From Ryuthela nishihirai (taxonomy: Eukaryota; Arthropoda; Arachnida; Araneae; Heptathelidae), in NCBI GenBank assembly GCA_038380435.1, contig JAWZYU010000034.1:23043404-23107403 (forward strand): 64,000 nt of DNA, read 5' to 3'. The position numbers and the translations under genes are program-made. Numbering within the stretch: position 1 is the first letter of the stretch; each line of letters opens with the position of its first letter. Shown piece after piece: positions 56,158 to 64,000 of the stretch. The notes beneath the pieces were generated by a model that saw only the letters and a program-made list of their open reading frames with translations, was not told where the DNA came from and did not search any database.

Positions 56158-56377
56158 CAGTCGCTGAAAAAAGTATCCGAACACTATGGTTGATTACAGA
56201 ATCCAGAAAAATAATCTAGCAACGTTTTTTTTAATATAAATTAGTGATCTGGCAGCCTTCGTGTCACGTGACACGAAGGTTGCCAGATCACTAATTTATA
56301 TTAAAAAAAAACGTTGCTAGATTATTTTTCTGGATTCTGTAATCAACCATAGTGTTCGGATATTTTTTGAGCGACTG
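56158..56377. repeat. 220-bp palindromic MITE (mariner/Tc1 type)
   Basis: An almost perfect palindrome flanked by TA on both sides (56156-56157 and 56378-56379). Each end is CAGTCGCT with AAAAAAGTATCCGAACACT-type sequence inward. The centre is the CACGTG core of CGTGTCACGTGACACG near 56267. It sits 108 bp after the exon 8 donor. Confidence 0.9.
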
Positions 56378-56529
56378 TATTTTGCGATATTTGTAATCTT
56401 TTAGAAGTCAAATTGACAAAATAAAGGTTGAACACATTGAGCTACATGCATTGGACAGAAAAATGGAAGCAATTCCGTGTTATCTCGATAGAAAATCGCA
56501 TTCAGAACTCAATAATTTCATCAATATGA

Positions 56530-56850
56530 GTTTAAATTAAGCATATCAGTCAAATCTATCTAAATCTCGATTTAAAACGATATTTATTCAGTATTTAAAG
56601 AGTTACAAACGCTGGAATATTTAACAAGCTACAAAAAAAATTACCCCAAAATTAAATTAAAACTTGTTAAGGGCTCATTTATAATTGCCTCCAGTAGAGT
56701 ACCGGCACAGTCATCTCTGATCCCTTAATCTGTTTTAACTTTTTAATTAAATATTGGGATCAGTTTTTGCAGCCTTTTAAATATTGCAGCTTTCATAACT
56801 TTGAAAACTGAACAAATATTGTTTAAATTCGAGATTTAGGTAGATTTGAT
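56530..56850. repeat. inverted-repeat MITE
   Basis: AATCTATCTAAATCTCGATT (from 56549) and its diverged reverse complement AATTCGAGATTTAGGTAGAT (to 56844) form arms of about 70 bp. 52738-52806 is a third copy of one arm. Confidence 0.65.
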
Positions 56851-56956
56851 TTAGATTTTTATCTTTAACATAATTTGTTTTAAAAATAATATATTGAAGT
56901 TACTGTCTGTAAATGGTAGACAGGCATAAACTGGAAGGAGAGCTGTGTACCAATCC

Positions 56957-57073
56957 CCAGTGATGATGCACAGAACAGGCCAGGTCAGAAGATCCCCAGT
57001 GATGATGCACAGAACAGGCCAGGTCAGAAGATCCCCAGTGATGATGCACAGAACAGGCCACCTAATGTCCGAC
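56957..57073 (+). repeat. 39-bp tandem monomers in LINE 5' region
   Basis: CCAGTGATGATGCACAGAAC repeats at about 56957, 56996 and 57035 (period 39 bp). Copy A has a single unit at the same place. Confidence 0.88.
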
Positions 57074-57426
57074 CCCGCCTTCTCGTGGTGCAGGCCGTTA
57101 GTACTTTTCAAAAGAGATATTCTCTTTTGGAAGGGAACGGAAGGGGATGGCTGCCAGTTCAGTATGGCCTACTGATCTGATCATCTATGGCCACTTTTTT
57201 CTTTTTTTTCAACCCTGCTGAGGAGTGGTCAACTTCACAAGGTCCTGGTGCTGACCATTTATACCTATTAGACTGGACAGGTTTATGGATTTGAGCTTGA
57301 TTATGGATCCTGGACTTGCTGTACTGGTGGGCCTCTGTTGAGGGAGAATCTGCCGCTGTGTTTTCTGTTTGCTTCTGGGTTGCCAGCCCTAAGTGAACAG
57401 AGGCATGGGATACCTTATATCAGCTG

Positions 57427-58980
57427 GTGGATAATCCTAATCAGAGGCCATCGCAGGTACCTGAGCATTACTTAGCTAGTTGGGCATCGTCAAGCCTAAA
57501 CTGGGGTAATGTGTTTCAGTCAAGCCATATGGCTCTTGAAAAAGTCCACTTGAAAAGGTGGTGCCTGAAGTTCCTACCAGCATTGATGACTTCAGCCTTT
57601 AGCAGAGGAGGAACAGGTCTTTGCCCCATGTCTGCGATCAGGGGGCTGTTTGATATTGTTGGCCCTACCAATCTCAATAAACCTAATTTCTTTAAAAATC
57701 CTACTAATCATTTTCTCTCTGCAGGAACGTGGAACGTGAGGACATTACATAGAGATTATTCTCTTGATGTCCTCATGCAGGAATTCCAGCGCTATAACCT
57801 AGATATTCTAGGCTTGCAAGAGACCAGATGGACAGGTAAAGGTGAGATACTTAAAAATAACTTTAAATTTCTCTTTACAGGGAGGGAGGATGGAAAGCAT
57901 CACCAAGGCGTGGGTCTGCTGCTCAGCAGACATGCTAGTGATGCTCTTCTAGGATATGAGTGCATTAATGAAAGGTTTCTTACAGCGAAATTTAAAATAA
58001 ATATTAAAAATTTGAATATCATCTGTTATGCCCCCACAGAGGACTGGGGGGCGGCTCAGTCGGTAGCGCGCCAGGCTCGTAATCTGCAGTTCCCAGGTTC
58101 GAGTCCCAGCTGGGTCAGCGTTGAGATTTATCTCCGCAAAATTCCTCGCCCTGCCTACGGTAAGTAGGGGACACCGATGGGCTTAGAAAGGCCGCCGTCC
58201 GTCGGATGGGACGTTAAGCCGTGGTCCGTGTTCGGGAGAGCCATACCCTGTGCACGTTAAAGAACACGCTGGATGGCCTTGACGGGAGGCTACCATCTGT
58301 CTCCCAACAGCTGTTCCAGTGAGTTCCCTCCCTCAACCTACTCTGAGCCTTCGAGGTCCATGTGACCTGGCCATTTAGCCCATGGTGTGCAAAAAAGTGC
58401 CGCTCAGAGGTAAAACAACCCAACCCACAGAGGACTGATGAGAACGAAAAGGATACGTTTTACAGCCAGCTTCGGGATATTTTGAATTCTGTGAAGAAGA
58501 GATATTTCTCTTGTGCTAGGTGGAATTCAGTGCTAAAGTTGGTACTGACTATGACTTTTGAGCAGGAGTTTTAAGTCCCTTTGGATTGGTGGTTCCAATG
58601 GCAATGGGGAACGTCTTCTACATTTAAGTAAACTTAATGGTTTACAAATAACTAACACATACTACAAACACCGAGAAATTTATAAATATACATGGGTTTC
58701 ACCTGATGGGTTGCACAAGAATATGATAGATTATATTCCAATTAACAGCAAATGGGCTAGTCCGGTTAGGAATACCAGATCATACAGGAGATCTGAAATT
58801 GGGTTTGACCATTACCTGGTAAAAAGTGTCTTGCAGCAGAAGCATAAGAAATGTTGTGCTAAGGTAAAGAAAATTGCCTTCAACACTGAAGGTCTGAAAG
58901 ATCCCGATATAGCCAAAGCATACCATGATAGGCTATTTAGTCATTATGACAATCGTGGTTTGCTTACTGCTGAAGTTTAG
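57427..58980 (+). pseudogene. LINE C endonuclease, broken
   Basis: Reads AGTWNVRTLHRDYSLDVLM, LGLQETRWTGKGEI (catalytic glutamate), then ICYAPTEDW, where SINE-A is inserted at 58047. After the SINE it resumes at TDENEKDTFYSQLRDILNSV. The catalytic GDFNAK region is lost by mutation near 58500-58560. It continues ITNTYYKHREIYKYTWVSPD and FDHYLVKSVL. Several frame breaks. Confidence 0.85.
58047..58423 (+). mobile_element. SINE-A inserted in LINE copy C
   Basis: 377 bp with a perfect 14-bp target duplication CCCACAGAGGACTG at 58033-58046 and 58424-58437. The insertion splits the endonuclease reading frame, so the LINE copy is older. Confidence 0.95.
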
Positions 58981-59296
58981 AAATAATGGGATCAGTTTAA
59001 ACAGTCTTTTCTTGAAACCAACAGTACTCTCTTGGGTAAAAGGGAACAGAAGAAACAAAATTATTTCAGTGATAAGGCTATGGAACTTATTTCTGAAAGA
59101 AGGAAGTGCAGGATTAATATGAATCAATATCCTACTAGCCCTAACAGAAGGCCGTACTACGAGCTTAATAAACGTGTAAAAGCATAGTTAACAGCTGATA
59201 AGAATCTTTGGCTTGATAGCTTGGCTGACAAAGCAGAGGAAGCAGTTAGACAGCACAACGGCAGAGGGGTGGACCAGATTGTTAATGTTTTATGTG

Positions 59297-59533
59297 TGCT
59301 TCGCAAAAGTCCTCTTTCTGTGTAATTCTACTAAGATCTAACTTGAAGGTGCAGTAAATGTTCATTTCAGTTCAGTACTTCAGAGCCACTAGAAGTGTTG
59401 ATTTTTCATTCATTTTTGGCCTTACACGATATACATAAGCAGGCTGCAAGTGTTCATTTTTGAATGTCCTTTGCTGTTTACTGTTACATATCTTTGTAGA
59501 AAATCGTTAAAATTTCTCCCTTCTTTTCTGCAG
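59297..59533. other. intron before exon 9
   Basis: No feature recognised apart from the pyrimidine-rich acceptor of exon 9. Confidence 0.4.
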
Positions 59534-59667
59534 CCGTTGAGAATAATGGAGACTTCGGCATCAGCCAATCAGTGCCCGCTTCTGAGTCCTAAAATTCACG
59601 AGGCAGCGCGCACGGGAGATATCGAAAAGCTGCAAGAGCTCCTCAACGAAGATAAGAAACGGATGGA
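59534..59667 (+). CDS. coding exon 9, ankyrin-like helix pair (44 codons plus two bases)
   Basis: Acceptor CCCTTCTTTTCTGCAG, donor ATGGA|GTAAGT. Phase 0 in fits exon 8. The reading starts PLRIMETSASANQCPLLSPK and continues IHEAARTGDIEKLQELLNED. The latter is the usual first helix-loop-helix of an ankyrin array (A-A-R-x-G-D-x-x-x-L-x-x-L-L). Ankyrin repeats are protein-binding scaffolds, so the C-terminal part of the protein, outside the window, probably holds more repeats. It ends in phase 2. No matching next exon is visible before 64000. Confidence 0.82.
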
Positions 59668-59985
59668 GTAAGTTTCCCTTTTTCAAAATATATGATGCCA
59701 GCAGAAATGCCTGCCGAAGCTGTGGCCTCGGTGTAATCACTCAGAGTAAATGCATGCGTGGACATTCGTTCACGTCCGACATGACGTCAATGTGGCAGAA
59801 GTTTTCGCCCCCCCCCCCATAATTCCGCAGACACTTGACCGATTGATCAGAAATTTGGCGTGGTGGTTCCGCTTGCATCTTCCTCTGTATGCTTTAGAGA
59901 TCTTGTTACTTGCTGTGGTGAGTCGGGATTAAATCCTCCGTAAGTGTCCACAATCATGATCCCACTAAAGTTTCAGAAGCTGCCC
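59668..59985. other. intron, no feature recognised
   Basis: A C run lies at about 59808-59818. Confidence 0.35.
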
Positions 59986-61670
59986 TGGCATCTGCTTCTA
60001 GATATGACCCAGGCCCAGATGGAATTCCTGCTATTTTCTAAAAGAGGCTTTTTATGAAGAGAGCGCCCAAATGGTCGATCCTTTTTTCAATTCCTGCTAC
60101 CAATTGAGAAAATTCCTTCAGACTGGAATCGGGCGATTGTGACACCAGCAGAGAAAAAGGAAAAGAGACGCCTCTGATCCAAATACCTCCCGATTTCCTT
60201 CACCAGCATAGAAAAGGAAAAGAGGCGCCTCTGATCCAAATTCCTCCCGATTCCCCTCACCGGCATAGAAAAGGAAAGAAGGCGCCTCTGAACCATATTC
60301 CTCCCGATTCCCCTCACCAGCATAGAAAAGGAAAGGAGGCGCCTCTGACCCAAATTCCTCCCGATCCCCCTCACCAGCATAGCTCTTAGATTCATGGGAA
60401 GATGCATCTTAGTTAAGTTGAAGAAATTCCACAACCTCATTCCCTCTTAGAAGTTCGGATTCGTTCCTGGGAGATCTGCAACCGTTCCATTGTTTCAATC
60501 TGTCAATCGATGGTCCTCCTCCTCAGAACAAGAAGGAATCCTTTGATATAATCTTCTTGGACATTTCACAAAAAGTCGATTCTTTATAAGAAACTCCTTA
60601 AATGTGTGATTCCAAACAAACTGGTCAGACTGATCAAAGCATTGCTCTCAAATCGCATTCAACAAATTCAGAGTCAATGATGAAGTACCACCAGTCAAAG
60701 GCTTGAAGTTCTCCAAGGAACAGACTTGGCACATTACTCTTTGCCTTCTTTATGTTTAGCATTCCGGATCCTCTTCGCCCAATCAAGAATAACATCTTTG
60801 CGGATGACATTTAATTTCTCCAGGACACACCAAGACCAATTGCAGACAGCTTGTAAGAACATTCTGGAACGGAGAATACTTCGTGAAATCCCTCTCTCGA
60901 CAATCAAATCGTGTCATTCATTTAGGACACAATAATAACCACTGCAACTATTACGTTGGAAACAATCCCCTCGAGAGAGAACTTTCTGGTCTTGGCGTCA
61001 CGTTCAACGACACTATGTCATTCCCACCCCATTGCAAGAAGTTCGTTGCCAATTTCCCTTCGCAATGCCAGCATAATAAGCTATCGAAAGTTCTATCCTT
61101 TATAAGAAACCAATCCCTTTATCCGATCTGTTAGACTCGAATCCAGTGCCTTGCCTTCATATGGTCGGGGATATTGTCTCATTAGAAAGGCATTCAGAGA
61201 TGGTTCATCAAAAGACTACCAGATTACTTTAACTTGACCTATTAATAAAGGCAGACAAATCTTAATATCCATCCACTGGAATGGAGAACACTTGAACTCG
61301 ATCAGAAAGCAAGCCACAAACTCATTTATGGGACAACTCACCAACACATCCAACATCCCATGCTAACAACTTCAAGTAGCAGCACGAGAAGACAACCGAT
61401 GTGTATCCACATTCTTTTGGAGTAGAAAAATTGCAAATATCCTTCTTTCGTGTGCAGAGCAGGAGTGTTGGGAACCAATTTCCAATCGAAGTTTCGGAAG
61501 AAAAAAAAATAGAAAGAAGTGGACTTGTTACCATTTGTTCGATGCTTTAGATTCTAAGCATCATAGGGAACTTTGTTGCTAGAATATTAATTATTTTACA
61601 GTCTTTTATTTACGTATTTCTTGTTTTTAAGTCAACAGGGGAGGAGTAAGAGGTGCAATGCACCATTTGT
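59986..61670 (+). pseudogene. second LINE type, reverse transcriptase fossil
   Basis: Plus-strand fragments of a different LINE. PGPDGIPAIF opens the fingers, then SDWNRAIVTP-like sequence and the YLPISFTSI block, then FGFVPGRSATVP, SFLDISQKVDS-like sequence, NKLVRLIKALLSNRIQQI, VNDEVPPVKGL and IFADDI, the catalytic FADD box. After it come LGHNNNHCNYYVGNNPL, LGVTFNDTMSF and a tail ending near 61670. The motif style is Jockey/I-like rather than that of copies A to C. Stops and shifts are frequent. Confidence 0.8.
60165..60400 (+). repeat. 57-bp minisatellite inside the LINE reverse transcriptase
   Basis: The marker CCTCTGA recurs at 60171, 60228, 60285 and 60342, period exactly 57 bp (19 codons). 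The unit encodes the conserved Y-x-P-I-S-x-T-S-I block of the reverse transcriptase. Confidence 0.9.
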
Positions 61671-61819
61671 AGGAATTAAATTACTATTACATTATGAATG
61701 GAGAGTCGAAAGTTATGAATCAAGCAGTTCGTTATCGATTCGAAAAGTTATCAATGAACAGACATTTCGCGCCCAATATTTGGGTAGGGCCTAATTTTCC
61801 CTGGTCGAAAACCTTAATG

Positions 61820-62015
61820 AAAATAAATACCCCCTCAAGCAGCTGCTTGTCACAGAGGTCTGACAGGAGGCTGTAAATTTAATATACCATAGCAGGTCTA
61901 TGAAGATGTCAGGACCTCAGCAGAAAGGCAACAGAAACATCCATGCATTACCCGGGGTTCGAACCCATGCCTCTTAGATCATTAGCCAAGCATGCTAACC
62001 ACAGGACGGCTAACA
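61820..62015 (-). mobile_element. SINE-B copy
   Basis: AATAAATACCCCCTCAAGCA, CAGCTGCTTGTCACAGAGGT, then the minus-strand tRNA-like head (GGGGTTCGAACCCATGCC, GCTAACCACAGGACGG). Confidence 0.82.
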
Positions 62016-62160
62016 GTGCACTAAATTACGGTGAGATGGTCATTACGACATATCATCATACGGAATTACGGTGAGAGGGAACGTGACGCCAAGACGAACG
62101 TTGGTGGTCCTAATCCTAACCGTCTAGGAGGAGATGTTAGACAAATTAATAGATACAAGG

Positions 62161-62536
62161 TTGTTTTACCTCTGAGCGGCACTTTTTTGCACACCATGGG
62201 CTAAATGGCCAGGTCACATGGACCCCGAAGGCTCAGAGAAGGTTGGGGGAGGGGACCCACTGGAACAGCTGTTGGGAGACAGATGGTAGCCTCCCGTCAA
62301 GGCCATCCAGCGTTTCTTTAACGTGCACAGGGTATGGCTCTCCCTCACACGGGGCCACGGCTTAACGTCCCATCCGACGGACGGCGGCCTTTACAAGCCC
62401 ATCGGTGTCCCCTACTGACCGTGGGCAGGGCGGGGAATTTTACGGAGATAAATCTCAACGCTGACCCAGCTGGGACTCGAACCTGGGAACTACAGATTAC
62501 GAGCCTGGCGCGCTACCTACTAGGCCACCCCGCCCC
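62161..62536 (-). mobile_element. SINE-A, full length and young
   Basis: 376 bp. Target duplication AATAGATACAAGG / AATAGATACAGG at 62148-62160 and 62537-62548. It is very close to the copies at 396 and 49482. Confidence 0.92.
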
Positions 62537-62548
62537 AATAGATACAGG

Positions 62549-63209
62549 CAGACTCTATTTCATATAATAGATTTAAGAAACAATGTCTGTTTTCCTTCCT
62601 GAAAACTAATAAGGATGTTAATGCTTTTCACTGACATCAAATGTCACAGCAGAATACCGATTATTAGGTTCAAACGAGGCTAATCCCGATTGCTAAAAAT
62701 GCATCTTAACTTTTAGTTTGAACCGCAGAGCTTCAAACTAAACAAACAAACTAAAAACTGGAAGTAGACGAGCTTATTATGACCACATTAACAGGGGTGT
62801 TGGGATTTCAGTTGTTTTTAATTGGAGGTTCAATCCAGGGACGTACCAGACACGGACCAGTGTGGCAGACACCTCGGATGCAATCAAACCTGGAGCGCAA
62901 TCTCAAATTATTAGATGATCAGTTTTTATAACCATATGCGAACACTAACTATTCGATAGGTTATCAATTCTTCCTTGCTCAGGGCGGAAGATTGGATAGG
63001 AATGGTCGTGGCTAAATCTTTTAAAAGATTGCTGCTATTAACGTTCATATTTGAATTTCTCCCATTTTTTGACATTTTTACCTTATATTTTTGGAAAGAA
63101 TACGCAAATATAACATTATATGGCCTATATTTCTGCGAAAATATTAAAATACCATTCGAGAAATTAGCCCTTTTATTTTTTTCATTTTATATTTTTTTCA
63201 AATATGCTT
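62549..63209. other. intron or flank, no feature recognised
   Basis: AT-rich towards its end. Confidence 0.3.
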
Positions 63210-63276
63210 CTCACAAAAATTAGGGGATATTTCACCGCTTCATATTCATTTTGAAATATCCCCTAATTTTTGTGAG
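63210..63276. repeat. short hairpin, Tc1/mariner-type end
   Basis: CTCACAAAAATTAGGGGATA and its reverse complement form perfect 25-bp arms around a 17-bp loop. Confidence 0.8.
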
Positions 63277-63509
63277 CAGTGTACATATCACAAAGAAATT
63301 TAAATGTTCTGAAAGATATTTATCAGGATGGAAGAAAAGGAAATAAATATAGTGAAAACGGATTCAAATTATGAAGCGATCTGTGGCCTTTCAGAACAAT
63401 CATGAGTTTTTCATATTACCATAGAAATATCATTCGTTTCCATGGCAAAATATTTCTCTGCCCATGTAGTGAGAGTATCGAGGGTGAGGCGGGCGGGCAG
63501 AAAGTCTTT

Positions 63510-63675
63510 GGCCTTTGAAGGCCATCCAACATGGAGACTTCCATCTGTCTCCTAACATCCGTCCTGCGAATCCCCTTTCCCAACCTCTGAGTCATCGGAG
63601 TCATTGTGACCTGCCCACTTAGCTCGTTCTTTAGAAATAAAAAAAAAAAGCCTCTCAGAGGTAAAACAACCCAAT
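63510..63675 (+). mobile_element. SINE-A 3' fragment
   Basis: GAAGGCCATCCAACATGGAG to GAGGTAAAACAACCCAA, with an A run where the family has GTGCAAAAAAGTG. Confidence 0.8.
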
Positions 63676-63814
63676 ATTTCATAACTCTTTAGTTCCGAAT
63701 TAGTTAAACCGTTGGTTCCCAAATATGGGAATGAATGGGCTTTCGTCTCACGAGACGTCACACCTAGTAAAAGTGAGTTGCCCCTCGCCATTAAATATTT
63801 TTCGCAGAGGGGAC

Positions 63815-64000
63815 CTTGATCCCATGTTTCCTAAGATTTTTTGTTTCGGATACAATTCGATCCTAGGTTCTCTTAGATTTTTCAATTTGGATATAATTAT
63901 TCCCAGTTCCCATTAGATTTTTCTCTTTAGATATGATCCTGATCCCAGAACGATCGGATTTTCTTTGTTAGATATGATCATGATCCCAGTTGCCCTCAGA
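63815..64000. repeat. tandem repeat, about 40-45 bp unit, runs off the window
   Basis: GATCCCATGTTTCCTAAGAT, GATCCTAGGTTCTCTTAGAT, TTCCCAGTTCCCATTAGAT, GATCCCAGAACGATCGGAT and GATCCCAGTTGCCCTCAGA start successive diverged units, each followed by a TTTTT...GATA stretch. Confidence 0.75.

Larger units (their letters stand above)
56905..59296 (+). mobile_element. LINE copy C, 3'-truncated
   Basis: Same family as copies A and B, plus strand. The 5' end at about 56905 matches the 5' end of copy A. It contains three 39-bp units in the 5' region, an endonuclease interrupted by a SINE-A, and stops abruptly at about 59296, just before the reverse transcriptase. Confidence 0.88.
7322..59667 (+). other. 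multi-exon host gene with acidic region and ankyrin-like end (partial)
   Basis: Nine exons on the plus strand share strong GT-AG sites and open frames, and total about 2.7 kb of coding sequence over 52 kb. Exons 3 to 9 form an unbroken phase chain (out/in phases 0/0, 0/0, 2/2, 0/0, 1/1, 0/0). That is hard to obtain by chance and argues for one gene. Exons 1 and 2 join in phase 0, but exon 2 to exon 3 does not, so one exon of length 2 modulo 3 is probably unseen. The encoded protein has helical charged segments, a basic cluster, a very long acidic serine-rich exon, and then a helix-turn-helix typical of a first ankyrin repeat. The start codon and the 3' end lie outside the window. I cannot name the family. 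Confidence 0.75.

Noticed and set aside
56050..56193. C-terminal end of the 737-codon frame
   Set aside because: The sequence after the CAG|GTAAAT donor is T-rich intron running into the palindromic MITE.
54038..59667. Identification as a G9a/EHMT histone methyltransferase because of acidic region, cysteines and ankyrin repeat
   Set aside because: The cysteine pattern does not match and no SET or pre-SET sequence is in the window; the name would be a guess.

Overview
This window is eukaryotic, intron-rich and AT-rich, from a repeat-laden animal genome. The repeat mix (tRNA-derived SINEs, endonuclease-type LINEs, Tc1/mariner, several hAT elements, a Gypsy-type LTR element) and gene structure suggest an arthropod. 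A chelicerate such as a spider is my best guess, but the sequence does not prove it.

One host gene seems to cross the window on the + strand. Nine short-to-long exons with good splice sites lie at 7322-7408, 15951-16022, 29006-29093, 32187-32228, 36077-36156, 42581-42725, 51960-52032, 54038-56049 and 59534-59667. The last seven join in a fully consistent reading-phase chain. The first two are consistent with each other, but one exon seems to be missing between 16 and 29 kb. The product has a helical, charged N-terminal part, a basic nuclear-localisation-like stretch, a 670-codon acidic serine-rich exon with 13-residue repeats, and then the first ankyrin-like helix pair. The gene enters from the left and leaves to the right. 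I do not recognise it by name.

Almost everything else is transposon. The most striking object is a young LTR retrotransposon at 22622-26705: 4-bp target duplication ATAG, LTRs almost identical, a tRNA-Leu-type primer site. Its single long frame reads gag-like coiled coil, then a captured thymidine phosphorylase, then a C2H2 zinc-finger remnant, then an integrase tail. Protease, reverse transcriptase and the integrase core are absent. The frame is broken only by one UGA stop, followed by CUA.

Other layout. 0.4-7 kb: SINE relics and a degenerate tandem block. 7.7-12.6 kb: nested SINE / hAT-like / LINE copy A. 13-15 kb: SINEs. 16.9-18.9 kb: LINE copy B. 32.5-35.5 kb: Tc1 relics with a large foldback and a SINE inside. 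36.3-38.5 kb: a hAT element with 8-bp target duplication. 40.4-41.4 kb: a mariner fossil. 43.3-44.7 kb: a hAT relic and a SINE with four tandem tRNA-like heads. 47.8-51.5 kb: SINEs and foldbacks. 56.2-59.3 kb: a 220-bp palindromic MITE and LINE copy C with a SINE inserted. 60-61.7 kb: a second LINE type with a 57-bp minisatellite. 61.8-64 kb: SINEs, a hairpin and a terminal tandem repeat.

Two SINE families recur. I call them SINE-A (about 380 bp, tRNA-like head, 3' end TAAAACAACCC) and SINE-B (tRNA-like head, body with a repeated GACAGGAGCCTGTC motif). All similarity statements are by eye.
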